The notes under the pieces were generated by a model, which worked only from the letters and a program-made list of their open reading frames with translations, made no database searches and was not told where the DNA came from. Positions 33,701 to 44,985 of a stretch of 64,000 nucleotides of DNA are shown in pieces. The stretch lies in NCBI GenBank assembly GCA_030063045.1, contig JAQSEB010000107.1, positions 310,001 to 374,000 on the forward strand. Reading direction: 5' to 3'. The stretch comes from Pratylenchus scribneri (Eukaryota; Nematoda; Chromadorea; Rhabditida; Pratylenchidae). The translations under genes and the position numbers were made by a program. Each line of letters opens with the position of its first letter. Position 1 is the stretch's first letter.

Positions 33701-35338
33701 ACCCTCCTACTTTTGATAAGAGTACAAATTATCATTTTAAAAATGTAAGTTTTTCTTTCTAAACGAAAAATTCTTTAGGCGATTTTCTCAACAAAATTCA
33801 AATTAAAATTGTTCTCTTTTAGCGAAAATAACCCTAATAATTAAGGCAATGGGTCATTTATTAATAAGAATAGCCATAAATTTTAAGTCCCATTATTCAA
33901 TTATTCATTCACAAACTCACAATTTTCTTTCCCTATTCTTTTGCCATTCCTCCGGCATTAGCTCGAAAATATCGGTCAATTCCCGAATGGCACTCTCATC
34001 CTCTTCATTCAGAGCCGAAATATTCCCAGCCGAATCGTCTAACGAAAATAGCTGACGAATTTTCTGGACAAATTTCGGGTCAATTTTTGCCGAAAATGAA
34101 TGAAATGACTGATTGCCGTATTTCGCCTTCTTAATTCCAGAGGAAGAGGAGGAGGCGCCATGTTCCAAATTATTGGACCGGACAAGGTTGCCGAAATAAT
34201 TGGTCAAAATATTGTTGGAATTCTGCGATTTTCTTTTTGATAGCTTTCTTTTATGACCTCGCGGCATCATTTTCGTTGATTGATCTTCAATAGCCGATTC
34301 TGTGATAAAAATTTTATTAACAAATTCTTCAATGAAAATTTCATAAAATTCATTTGCCTTTTAAATAAATATAAAAATTTAGTAATTTTTTCGTTGCTAA
34401 TTTTAGTAACCATTTATTAGATGTGAATTAGAATTGGATGGTATTTGTAATTTTGCGAAAAAAAAAAGTTGAAAATTGCGAAAAGTTTATAACGGTTTAA
34501 CACTTTATCCTAGACTCCCAAACCTTATACCCAATCGATAGATCTCGTCAAGACGCACCGATTTGTATATATTTTAGCGAGTTTTGATCAAAAATTAAGG
34601 GTTTTAAACCACTTAAACCGTTTTACGCTGTTTGGTTCAAAACCATTAAACCATGACAAATTATATACCATTCGATGCGTCTTGACGAGCTCTATCCAAT
34701 GGAATATGGTTTGTGAATTTTGGACAATCAATCGTTTTCGCAATTTTCAATACTCTTTTTGCAATTTTTAAAGTTTTTTTCGCCATTTTAAATATTTGCC
34801 AATTAGAATTTAACACAAATTTTAGGGTAAAAATGCTAAAATTAGAAAAGTAATTTGCTGACATTTTAACGGTTAGCCAATACTTGCGGACGAAAGGGTC
34901 TGGTGCCGATGGTAGTTAGGTTGCTGTGACAATATTAATAGCAATTTATTAGACATAAAATTAGCTACAAAATGATATCAAAAGTATTGGCCAATGTTGA
35001 ATATTCACCGAATTATGGCAACAAAACCGTCAAGATAGCAATTTTAATTAAACCAACAGTTTTTTTGGCCATAACTCGGTGAATAATCAAAATTGGCCAT
35101 TGTTTTTGATATTATTTTTTAGCTAATTTTATGCTTAATAAAATACCAAAAACAATTCTAAAGCAGCCTTGCCACCACTGACACCAGACGGTTTCGTCTG
35201 TCAATGTCCAGTTAGCACATTTTAACAACCTCTGTCACTTGCAGCATTGCATCCATTGACCAAAAGAACAATTTGGATAAGTACGAAAAGTAACAGAGAT
35301 GAATAAAACAAGGAAGTTATAATGTAAAACGATGACAT
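30776..35338 (-). CDS. Gene 4: one-block secreted IKFYE-family protein
   Basis: Function unknown. Exons in coding order: 35338-35230, 34299-33921, 33196-32817, 31831-31625, 30882-30776; 393 residues. The leader starts MSSFYIITSLFYSSLLLF and ends LLVNGCNAAS. A long basic, Ser-rich region (HKRKLSKRKSQN, ASSSSSGIKKAKYG) precedes module A (AIRELTDIFELMPEEWQKN). B and C are fused in one exon: ALISKIAFNRLMSL, then KIVKNAIKFYEFEKD, ending MNAFES. D starts WLQKVQQKIVEG and ends ELKKG. The tail is basic (EKRPKKKIRVNIGRGRGY). All phases match the family. The first donor (G|GTTGTT) is weak, and a MITE begins about 20 bp after it, so splicing there may be affected. Confidence 0.8.
32201..32589. mobile_element. 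Type 1 MITE with perfect 9-bp target duplication
   Basis: ATTTGTTAC is repeated exactly at 32192-32200 and 32590-32598. The element starts GAGAAAATATTTTAAATGCC and ends AAAAAAATAGTAACC. Internal arms are TTTGTAGATCTCATCGAGGC and GTCTCGATGAGATCTACAAA. It lies in the C/D intron of gene 4. The exact 9-bp duplication supports a Mutator-like superfamily origin and a fairly recent insertion. Confidence 0.92.
34450..34800. mobile_element. Type 1b palindromic MITE (GAAAATTGCGAAAA arms)
   Basis: GTTGAAAATTGCGAAAAG and CGTTTTCGCAATTTTCAA form the outer arms, with ATAGATCTCGTCAAGACGCA and GATGCGTCTTGACGAGCTCT inside. A sister copy is at 35570-35905. It lies in intron 1 of gene 4. Confidence 0.8.
34868..35215. 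mobile_element. Type 2 palindromic MITE beside gene 4 exon 1
   Basis: The left arm is TACTTGCGGACGAAAGGGTC and the right arm GACGGTTTCGTCTGTCAATG, with the central ATTCACCGAATTATGGC and CCATAACTCGGTGAATA pair. It ends only about 15-20 bp from the splice donor of exon 1. Confidence 0.83.
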
Positions 35339-36245
35339 TTTTTTAGCAATTTACAATTTTTTGAATAAAATATTTGAGATTTTTGAGGAGATTGTATTGA
35401 TTTTTGGCGATTGTGATTTATAATTTCTTGTATTGGGGCTTGGGGGTTTGAGAAAATGGAATATAGAGCTGCTTTGCCTTGGCCATTTTGCTGTGTATCG
35501 ATTGAGAATGTGCCTTGGTTAATGCCGAAATCCTTGCGAAAAGGGTCCGGCAATTTTTTGTTGTTTTGGGAAATATTTAAAATCGCGAAAAAAATATTGC
35601 CAAAAGTTTATAAACGGTTTAATGGTTTGTCCAAAATTCACAAACCATATTCTATTGGATAGAGCTCGTCAAGACGCATCGAATGCTATATAAATTGTCA
35701 TGGTATATTGATTTGAATCAAATCCATAAAATGGTTTAAGTGGTTTAAAACCCTCAATTTTTGATCAAACCACGCCAAAATATATGCCAATCGACGCGTC
35801 TTGACGAGATCTATCAATTGGGTATCAGGTTTGGGGGTCTAGTACAAACTGTTAAACTGATATAAACTTTTCGCAATTTTCAATAATTTATTCGCAAAAT
35901 TAAATACCATCCGTTTTGCTTTCATTTGTATGTAGGAACAAGCAGAGGGGAAAATTCAAAGATTTTGTGGCAAAATGAGAAGAGTATTCAACGATTCAAA
36001 GGACAATGGGTCAATGGCGACAAGGGCCACAACCCACTATCTTTAATAGATTATTATGTTATGCGCTGATCCGCCGGGTAGAAAATTGGGGAAATGGATA
36101 AATATGATGGACAAAGGAATAGTATAAACATGTTCCGGTTTATATTTTTTGAATTATAAAAACATTTTTCAAATCGTAAAAACATGTGATAATTTGTTCG
36201 AATTTTATTTAATAAATTTCTCTGTAATTTATAAGTCCATTGCAC
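35339..36245. promoter_or_regulatory. Upstream region of gene 4 with a type 1b MITE
   Basis: 35440-35560 keeps a GC-richer stretch with CCTTGGCCATTTTGC, a weak match to the blocks upstream of genes 1-3. A type 1b palindromic MITE follows at 35570-35905 (GCTCGTCAAGACGCATCGAA on the left, GACGCGTCTTGACGAGATCT on the right). No exon was found. Confidence 0.4.
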
Positions 36246-36282
36246 TTTGCATTTTGCACCTTTTCGATTATTAATTAAATTT

Positions 36283-36429
36283 TCAACAGCTAATTTTTTT
36301 TTACTTTTAATCACCCTTGCCCATGAATATTATATTGAAATGAATGCTAAATGCCTCACTCAGGTGGCAATTACTGCGAAATGCGACAGATGTCACATTT
36401 TCGACCATTCGTGCCAGCAGGTTCTCTAA
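36283..36429 (+). CDS. Candidate Cys-rich terminal exon
   Basis: After a TTTTCAACAG acceptor (ending 36290) one frame reads NFFLLLITLAHEYY, then MNAKCLTQ, and ends AKCDRCHIFDHSCQQVL before a stop. The hydrophobic start followed by four cysteines, two as CDRC, looks like the end of a small secreted protein. No upstream exon could be assigned, and the frame may be fortuitous. Confidence 0.28.
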   Translation, partial: STANFFLLLITLAHEYYIEMNAKCLTQVAITAKCDRCHIFDHSCQQVL

Positions 36430-36669
36430 AAAACAGATTAATGGAATTTAGGGAAATTGCTGTTTTTTTGTGGCATGGAAAAGAACGGTCCGTTCACTGA
36501 ACGGGTCCACTTTCTACAAGTTTCGATGCATTTCCCTGCTCGATTCCAAATATTAATATTTTTTTTTGAATTTGATGTCTTAATTATTAGTTATTATTAT
36601 TATTAGGCATTTACTCAAAATTAAATTATTACTTTAAGTATTTCCATTAAAATATTTATAGGAAAAGCT

Positions 36670-37056
36670 TATTTCTTCCTCTAATTCGGCTTATTTTAGC
36701 CTCTAATTTGACTATTTTTGTTTTTCCTTGGAAAACTTTTTAGGGGCTAGGGTTAGGGTTAGGTTAGGGGCGGTATGGGATTAGTGGCTAATAAGGGTTT
36801 AGATATGTAGGGGCTAGGGGCTTGGCCAAAATTTTGTTGAGTTATGGCCATTTTTGATAATGTGTTTTTTGGCCATAACTCAGTGGCCAATGGGCTAATT
36901 TAAGTAATGAAAACTTCATTTAATAGATTTTTTTGTGGGCTATCGAATGGTATATTATACTTTTTGACAGAAAAAAATTAGGCCAAATTATGGCCAAAAA
37001 ACCATTTTCGCAAAATTAGAGGCTAAAATAAGCCGAATTAGAGGAAGAAATAAGCC
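36670..37056. mobile_element. Type 5 foldback element with TTAGGG-like core
   Basis: Terminal arms CTTCCTCTAATTCGGCTTAT and its complement ATAAGCCGAATTAGAGGAAG, plus TTTTAGCCTCTAATTT and AAATTAGAGGCTAAAA. The core has GGGGCTAGGGTTAGGGTTAG, and a TTGGCCATAACTCAGT block similar to type 2 and 4 centres. Confidence 0.82.
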
Positions 37057-37178
37057 CCACGTATTTATAAATTATTCGTTTCTTACTCCTTCTTTTCCAT
37101 CAGCAAGGGTGGGGTCGAAATTTCGATTTTCGATTTCGATCTTCGAAATTTCGATGTTTTTGAGTTTCGACCCCAGCT

Positions 37179-38486
37179 CTGTTTTCCATGCACAACATTC
37201 AATTATGTATATCAATGAATATAGCCCAAAATACCATATATAAATATGGGATATGTAATTTATAACATATTATCCATATCAATCCTCTCGACAGATTTTT
37301 TTTCACTTTTATGACTTTAGCCACATTTGCCACATTTTTAAGACCTTTCGTAATTTTTATAGAAATTTGTTCTTAAAAAGTTAAATTTTTTCCTTCGCTG
37401 TCATTTTTTGCAATTCTGTATTACACAAGAAAGTGAAAAAAATAGAATAATATATAAAATAATTTTTTAAATGAATTTTTATTGAATTTTAATAATCTAA
37501 ATAAATACATTTTTTATCACATTTTTGGACAATATTCCACATTTTTCTCATTATAAGTCACATTTTTGGCAGAATATTAATAGTCACATTTTTACATTAT
37601 GTCACTTTTTTATAAGATAATTAGGGTCGCCCTATTCCAAAACCATTCGAACTAAATAAATGTAAAGTGATGTAAAAGTTCTTTTACCGGTATCATTCGG
37701 TATTAATCAGTAAAAATATTCTATTTACAGTGTATTTTATTTCCGGCAAATTTTTATTGTTATTTTATCACATGGCTCATTATAAAATTTCGTTTAAAAA
37801 CACAATAACAATGTTGCCCTTAAATTAATCCAAAATTATAAAGGTAAAATTTACTACAAACTCAAAAATATTCCGCCCATTAATGTCATTCAAAAGTCAG
37901 ATTGACGTATTAAATTCGCTTGCCACATTTTTTATTTTCTTTTCACTTCTTTTGTTTATTAATGTTTAATCAAGCATTTTAAGTATTGGCTGTTCTCACT
38001 CATTAAATAAAAGTTCAAATAATATTTCCATAATTTTTCATAATTAAAAGTATTTAAAATTTTTTTTTCAAATTTTGAAGACGAATTTCAAATTGAAGAT
38101 TTTTTTGAAAATTTTCTTAATAAATTTTATTCCATCTCACTCTAATATGGTCAGCCGGCAGTCATTTCGGAATTTAATTATATTCTTCATTCAACCCATA
38201 ATAAAGCGCTTTTGAATTTAAGATTTTTTCACATTTTGTTCAAATCCGTATTTTTCCTAATAGTGACCCTAGGTTTTATTTTTTTTCAGAGCACTTCAAA
38301 GAAGGCAAAAAATTAAATTTTTCATTCTTTTTGTCCTTAAATTCTCTTCAAAAGGGGCTATTATTGAAAGGGTGTTTCAATTAATGACAGGACTAAAAAT
38401 ACGGTAATTTATTTTTACTGTACTATTTAATGATCTATTATATTTCTAAAGTTTTAGAGGATCAGCCAATTAAAAGCTGCAAAATT
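37179..38486. other. AT-rich spacer before the receptor gene
   Basis: No exon found. Several CCACATTTTT-like stretches recur at 37320-37620, and a GGGGCTATTATTGAAAGGG motif at about 38353 resembles the repeats at 58740-58970. It probably holds the receptor promoter, but no element can be pinned down. Confidence 0.35.
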
Positions 38487-41400
38487 ATGAATCAATCAAA
38501 CCAGACAGATTTGGTGAGCAAATTCTATTTTATTTAAAAGTATATTTTTAAATATATTTTAAGCTCTATGTGACATTCAAAAATGCCGGTGTGGTGCCAT
38601 CCCTCGTCGCCATGTTTTCTTTCAAAGTATTCATCTCTGTGTTGGGCGCACTATTCAATACGGCATTAATTATTGTCACTATCAGGAGCAAGTATGTTTA
38701 AACATTACATTTTTTCTACAATTAAATTTTTTCCTTATCTATAATATAATTTAGTTATTTGATAAAATATCCTAGTTTAATTTTTAGAAATTTTTTTATT
38801 TTAGTGAACTTATTTGAAATAATGGGATAATAGGATATTAATCCGTTTAGGACACATGCGGACGAAACGGTCTGGCGCCGATGGTGGTAAAGCTTTTGTG
38901 GAATTGTTTATGGCATATTATTAGGCATAAAATTAGCTACAAAATGACATCAAAAGCATTTGCCAATGTTGAATATTCACCGAGTTATGGTCAAAAAACC
39001 AACAATTACACAATTGTAATTAAATCAACGGTTTTTTGACCATAATTCGGTGAATATTCAATATTGACAAATGCTTTAAATGTCATTTTGTAGTTAATTT
39101 TATGCCTAATAATATGCCATAAACAATGCCACAATAGCTTTACCAACATCGGCGCTAGACCGTTTGGTCCGCAAATTCGGGCCGGGTCCACAAATGTGGC
39201 CAACCTTTCTAAAAAGACCCAGGTTTTCGTTTAAAATAAGGCTTTTATGTCAACAGTGAATATCGCGTATGAAATATTTGAAAACATGGATTTTTAATAG
39301 GACATATGTCAATTTGCGAAATTAGCTAGAAATTTTATATTTTATTACATTCTAATTTCAGGACTTTATAAATTTGAATAAAAATTTATGAATTTAAAAT
39401 TTAATATTAACAAAAAATTTTTTGAATTTTTTTCCATAGAATATCGGTTATCAATCAGATATCGTCTATAGTTTTTTTTTGATCATATCCAAATCCGATA
39501 TCGGAATATAATTAACGAATTTTTTGAAGAGGACTATAAATCCCGGATTTTGGTACTCTATTTTCAATCCCTAATTTTTATTCTTTACATACCATTCCAT
39601 ATAGATCTTTACACGGTAAATGCAATTTACTGATTGCCATCCATTCGGCCATCACCATCCCACAACATTTGAACCATCTAATTCCGTTCTTCATTGTTTT
39701 AAGTGGCAAAAATTTCATTCTCCTCTCCGATTGTTTCCTCTTTCAATGTATTTGCGTATTTGCCACAACTTCGGCATTTCCATTTGGTTTGTTCATTGGC
39801 ATGGACCGTCTATTTGCTGTCCTCTTTCCAATATGGTAAAGAATTTTTTCAAAATGAATATCAAAAAATAAAGTAGAAAATATTAAATTACGAAAAAAAA
39901 GAATTAATTTACAAAAATTCTTCCGTGTCGAAAAATATTATATTTTTGAATCATATTTTGCCATAACTAGGTATTAGGGACCAGGCCTAGGTTCAGGCTG
40001 GATGAGATTAGAGACAAGGTGTTATGGAATCCTAAAGAAGTCTGATTTGGCCAAGTTATATGGCCTAAAAAAAGATTATTTTTGACAGGAAAGATTAGTG
40101 TAATTTAATTATTTTTTAGTGCAAATTATTAGACTCTCCAAAATAAAATAATACTATTAATTGGGATCCCTCCTTTTTCACAAAAATATCTTTTTATGTT
40201 TTTTTGCATTAAATTTTTATATTTAAGAGTTTTTCTGATGAGTTGGGAGGAATTAGAATACCACATAATTTTAAATTCAGAGATTCAAACCGATTCAAAA
40301 ACCGGTTTAAAAATTATTCGTGCACCAAAAATTTCCAATTATTTTTTTTAGTTTTTTAATATTTATTTTCAAAATAAAACTAAATTCAATGATGAACAGT
40401 TTTTATTTATTAGAATTCAATACCAATGAGATATTCGGAATTATTGATCGCAAAATCGAAAGGCCATATTAGATATTTTTAAAAAAAAATTAAATTTTTC
40501 AAACCAATTCTCATACGATTTTTGAGTGTTCGGGGTTCAAAAATATAAATGCTATATTTGAATTCCTCAATCCGAAAATCCAGAATACAAGAAATTTAGA
40601 AAAAGACAAAAATAAATTTTTTTTTCTCAAAAAAATTAAGGCACTAAACGACAATATTACCAAAGATAAAAATAAATTTATTCAGTGGATAAAAATATTT
40701 ACTTTTTCAAGGTATAAAAACCGAAATGGAAAAATTTATCTGCTCATTATTGTGATACTCGGCATTATACCAGGCCTCAATGTGGTCTATAGAAGTGCAA
40801 TTGCCTCTTCGGAAAAACCAAATTTGTATTAAAATTTGCCAACTAAAAATAAATAAAAAATAATTTTATTAAGAATGGTAATGTGCACTGTGTCCGATCC
40901 GGCCCAATACAACAATTCATGGATTAGTGTCCAAGTGATTGTGTTTAATGTTTCCACCGTTTGTTGCTATTTGCTAACCGGAATTTTTCTAATATTTACG
41001 AATATTGCTTTGCATGAAAGTAATTTTATTATTTCTAAAATAAATATGGAATAAATTTAATGGTTACTATTTTTTACCACAAAAATTTCTCTAAATGCCA
41101 CCAAAAATGCTTTTTTTTTACCAAGAAAACAGTTTTTGACTTTTATTAAAACAGAAACCGGTTTTAGACTCCACAATCCTTATACCATTTTGTAGATCTC
41201 ATCGAGATGCATCGAATGGTATATAAATTAGTCATGATTTGTCCCAAAATTAAAGAGTTTAAAACCGAAAATAGGGTTTAAACGGTTTGACACTTTAATT
41301 TTGGACCAAACCATGACAAATTATATATCAATCGATGCGTCTTGATGAGATATAAAAAAATGGTATAAGGTTGTGGAGTCTAAAACCGGTTTCTGATTTA

Positions 41401-43729
41401 ATAGGAATCAAAACTATTTTGGTGGTAAAAAAAGCATTTTTGGTGGCATTTAGAGAAATTTTGGTGGTAAAAAAATATTTTCCAAATTTAATTACCCAAA
41501 AATTGACTGAATTTATTCGAAATTTTTCGTTTCGTAAAATAATATATTTTCGATGTCATATAACTTTTCTATAACAAGATGTTAGGAATTTTAGGGTTAA
41601 GTTTACATAAAGTCAAGCATGGGTTTGTTTAAGAATAGAGCTTTTAGTAGTTAGGCTGCATTCTAAATTAATCTTTGATCAAGTTATATGACCTCAAAAA
41701 TATTATTTTTTGGCACCTAAAATTTCCAATAAATTCAGTCATTTTTCAGATAAATTAATATACTCCCATATATAAATATTATTCAAAAATCGTATTATAA
41801 GATATATGGGTTGGCCGACACTTGCGGACCCGACACGCGGACGAAATGGTCTGGTGCCGAAGGTGGTAAAGCTGGAGTGGCACTGTTTATAGCATATTAT
41901 TAGGCATAAAATTAGCTACAAAATGACATCAAAAGCATTGGTCAATATTGAATATTCACCGAGTTATGGCCTAAAAACCGTTGATTTAATTAAAATTGCG
42001 ATTTTGAAGTTTTTTGGACATAACTCGGTGAATATTAAACATTGGCCAATGCATTTGATATCATTTTGTAGCTAATTTTATGCCTAATAATATGCCATAA
42101 ACAATGCCACTCCAGTTCTACCACGTTCGGCTACAGACCGTTTCGTCTGCAAGTGTCGGGTCCGCAAGTGTCGCAGTTCGGATATATGTATGGTTTATAC
42201 TTTATATATATGGGGTTTTAGGTTTTTGGATTCGATTATAATATAAAAAGCAAATTTGAAAAAAATTCTAACGCATTTATATTTTTTATAATTAATTAAA
42301 TTTAATTTATCTAATGGGATAAAAATAAACAAATATTTTTACCCATGAATTTGATCAACAGTATTTCCTGAAATATTTTTAATAAGGCATTTAAATTTAA
42401 CTGATATGCATTATTGTTGTTTTTTTTTTTGGATTTTTATTATTTTTTAATTTAAACTTAAAAAATATCACATTTTTCAGAGCGAATCTTCAAATCTCTT
42501 TCAATAATTCTTGCCATCGAGATTTTCGGTTGGCTGCTGAACAATTCTCTTCGCCTCTACTTTGGTTCCAACATTTCCTACAATGTTTCAGCGTTGGACA
42601 TTTTCTTCATTCTCAATTGGTTCTCCGGGATTCCCTATATTGGATTGATGTTGAATGCGCCGATGCTTTATTATTTTAGGTATTTTACTATTTTTGTTTA
42701 AATTATTTAGTTTTGAATATTTTTAAAAAATAGCGGATTCCGATATTACTAAAATTTATATTTTATTAGATAGTTTGGTTAACGTTTTAATTTTCATATT
42801 ATAAAATTTAAATCTGCAATAAGCTTTTAATACTCTAAAATGTTACAAAATTTGAATAATATTAAGAATATTAAAATTAGGAATTATTAATTTAAAAAAA
42901 TATAAAATTTATAATTGGCTAAAGAATTTTCGCATTTCATGGAATCGAATTTTGCACAGTTTTTGATAATTACAATTTCTAAATTGTTAAAATATACTAA
43001 AAGAAAGCCAATAAAATATTTCTGATATGCTTTTTAAAATTACACCAATTAGTTTAAATTTAAAATGTCGAAAAAACATATTGATTGATATTAGAAAAAT
43101 ATTTCAAAAAATTTTTAAGAAATATGCAAAGAAATAAATATACCCAAAAAATTACTAAATTTGTCGAAAAACTTATATGTCAAAAAATAATATATTTTTG
43201 ATTATATATAACTTGACTATAACTAGATTTTACTGGTTAGATTTAGGGCCAGAATAGGACTAAAGCTAAAAGTGTGTTAGAAATCTTATAGAAGTTTTTG
43301 ATTTATGGTCCAGGATGGCGTTAAAATTTTAGCTTTTAGGGCTATTTAGAGTGTGATTCTTAAAGAAGCCTATGGCCCTAAAAATATATTATTTTTTGAC
43401 ACGAAAAAACTTTTGATAAATTCAGTAATTTTTGGGTAAAATAATAACACTACCAAAATCGAATTGATTTATCAATCTTTGAGATAAATTTAATTTTATA
43501 ATATTCTAATTTATCAAAAATTGTATACATTTTTCCAATATATTTCAGCAAAGAGTATAAACGCGCATTTCAACGACATTTTTGCATCGTCGCTGGTTGG
43601 TTCGGCTATGATTGCACATCATTTGTTGGGAACACAAGTGTGAACATGCAAAACAACAACAATACATTCCATACAAATTCGCAAATGAGAATTCAGCGAA
43701 CGATTATCGCCCATCAAACATGCACATGA
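38487..43729 (+). CDS. 7TM chemoreceptor, srsx-type GPCR
   Basis: A predicted chemosensory G-protein-coupled receptor in the plasma membrane of sensory cells; ligand unknown. Seven exons: 38487-38513, 38564-38691, 39605-39835, 40712-40825, 40874-41019, 42481-42679, 43549-43729, giving 341 residues with all phases agreeing. The N terminus has an N-glycosylation site (NQT, residues 5-7). TM1 is about 29-49, with VTIRSKSLHGKCNLLIA leading into TM2, the signature loop of srsx-like receptors. TM3 ends GMDRLFAVLFPIWY (D119-R120, the DRY equivalent). TM4 is about 137-158, TM5 follows the CTVSDPAQYNNSW loop, TM6 starts at KRIFKSLSIILAIEIFGW, and TM7 ends NAPMLYYFSKEYKRAF. The C-terminal tail is Asn-rich. 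Length and topology are normal for the family. Introns 2, 5 and 6 are full of MITEs, but no exon is hit. Confidence 0.9.
38849..39201. mobile_element. Type 2 palindromic MITE in receptor intron 2
   Basis: Starts GACACATGCGGACGAAACGG and ends GTCCACAAATGTGGCC. The central pair is GAATATTCACCGAGTTATGG and CATAATTCGGTGAATATTC. One of the best preserved copies. Confidence 0.88.
39890..40125. mobile_element. Type 4 palindromic MITE in receptor intron 3
   Basis: The left arm has TTCCGTGTCGAAAAATATTA and the right arm AAGATTATTTTTGACAGGAA, with TGGCCAAGTTATATGGCC in the inner arm. The core contains a TTAGGGACCAGGCCTAGG-like stretch. Confidence 0.7.
41062..41483. mobile_element. Type 1 MITE with perfect 9-bp target duplication
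   Basis: AAATTTAAT is repeated exactly at 41053-41061 and 41484-41492. The ends are GGTTACTATTTTT and AAAAATATTTTCC, followed inward by ACCACAAAAATTTCTCTAAA and its complement TTTAGAGAAATTTTGGTGGT. At 422 bp it is the most complete type 1 copy here, in receptor intron 5. Confidence 0.93.
41493..41765. mobile_element. Type 4 palindromic MITE
   Basis: ACTGAATTTATTCGAAATTT on the left and CCAATAAATTCAGTCATTTT on the right are inverted, with TTTCGATGTCATATAACTT and AAGTTATATGACCTCAAAA inside. It follows the type 1 element directly. Confidence 0.78.
41815..42173. mobile_element. Type 2 palindromic MITE
   Basis: Ends CGACACTTGCGGACCCGACA and TGTCGGGTCCGCAAGTGTCG, an exact 20-bp inverted pair. The central GATTTAATTAAAATTGCG spacer is shared with the copy at 11579. 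Best-preserved copy of this family, in receptor intron 5. Confidence 0.93.
43135..43445. mobile_element. Type 4 palindromic MITE in receptor intron 6
   Basis: TACCCAAAAAATTACTAAAT and GATAAATTCAGTAATTTTTG face each other, with TATGTCAAAAAATAATATAT and ATATATTATTTTTTGACA inside. Confidence 0.8.
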
Positions 43730-43904
43730 ATGGAAATATCTGTCGGTTAAAATTATCAAAATCAACTTTATTTTTTGAAAAATTTCCAATTGCGATATGA
43801 AAATCACATACAAATTTAATATTTACAAATATCATCTAACTTATGACCATATGAGTATATAAATAAATATTTTGGAATAAAATTTATACTGAAAGTTTTA
43901 TACA

Positions 43905-44010
43905 TAGACCCCATCGTTCATCAACGAAGAAGAGCAAAAGCACCGAGGCAAATGACGATGGCGACGATGATCGCAAAGATGACAAATAAGGGGAAGCCTA
44001 ATGATGAGAA
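43905..44010 (-). other. Candidate terminal exon with a membrane segment
   Basis: After a TCATCATTAG acceptor (ending about 43998) the minus strand reads FPLFVIFAIIVAIVICLGAF and then ALLR before a stop, a near-perfect transmembrane helix. No upstream exon could be joined with confidence, partly because 44080-44660 is filled by poly-G and poly-C elements. It could be the tail of a small membrane protein. Confidence 0.3.
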
Positions 44011-44079
44011 TTAAATATTTTTATGCGCATAAATAAATGAATAAATTTATCTGTAAATTTACTAATTTAGTGAACAAAA

Positions 44080-44310
44080 CGGGTCATTATTGGGGGGGGG
44101 GGGGGGAAGAAATGGAAATGGTTTAAATAAACCATTTTAAACCTTTTATTTTTGGCCAATCCATAATAAATTATATACCACTCGATCCGACTTAAAGTGC
44201 TCTCTATTCAATGGTATATGGTTTAGGTATGACAAACCCTAAAAAACCAAAAAATTTCATTCCTTCCTTCCCCGCCCCCACCCCCAAATAATGACCCGTC
44301 CCCCCCCCCC
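44080..44310. mobile_element. Inverted element with poly-G/poly-C ends
   Basis: GGGTCATTATTGGGGG with a G run on the left, and CCCCCAAATAATGACCCG followed by a C run on the right. The interior includes a half copy of a type 1 MITE (ATAATAAATTATATACCACT). Confidence 0.7.
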
Positions 44311-44439
44311 CCCCCCCCATCGATAATGCCTAAAGCCTAATCCCCTCATTAGTCAATTCTCATCTAATTGTCTCTCCCTTTTATGGATGACATTTTTGAA
44401 TTGAATAAAAAAAAACGATGAATAATTATTTTTTGTTTG

Positions 44440-44665
44440 AACTAGGGTTGGCCCCTGACGCCCGGGGGACCGATTTTCGAGGACAGTGTAAATCGGAGTT
44501 TTTCGGGGGCCTGTATTCAGAGGGGACGGGGGTAATGTATTTTCTGGGGCGATTAAAATTACGGGAGAGAACAAAAAAACCCATATGGGGGTCCCTTTGA
44601 TATTTTTTGCTTCCAAAACTCGATGGGGGGTACTGGTACTGGGGGGGGGGGGGGGGGGGGAACAC
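44440..44665. repeat. G-rich dispersed repeat with poly-G tract
   Basis: GGCCCCTGACGCCCGGGGGA, then ACCGATTTTCGAGGAC, ending in about 20 consecutive G. It resembles 26065-26200. The minus-strand proline-rich open frame is a by-product. Confidence 0.55.
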
Positions 44666-44732
44666 ACTAGTTTGAACTGTTTCGCATAACCTTTTCCTTG
44701 CAAATTAGCCTAATGAGATAATATTAAATTGT

Positions 44733-44985
44733 CCAAAAAAACACTGAATTTGTCCAAAATCTTTCGTGTCGAAAAAATATTTTTGAGGCCATATAACTTG
44801 GCCATAACTAGGGGTTTAGGGCTAGGATTAGGTTTAGGGGCAGTTAAGGGATTAGGGGCTATAGGTTTATGGGCTAAGGTATCTTAAAGAAGTTGACTGG
44901 GCCAAGTTAGGTATATGGCCTCAAAAATATAATATTTTTCGACATGAAAAATTTTGAACAAATTCCGTGTTTTTTGGACAATTTA
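44733..44985. mobile_element. Type 4 palindromic MITE
   Basis: AATTGTCCAAAAAAACACTG and GTGTTTTTTGGACAATT form the ends. Inner arms are TTGAGGCCATATAACTTGGC and its near complement. The core is a GGTTTAGGGGCAGTTAAGGG stretch. Confidence 0.85.

Noticed and set aside
44353..44703. Proline-rich minus-strand frame
   Set aside because: Produced by a poly-G tract and a dispersed G-rich repeat.
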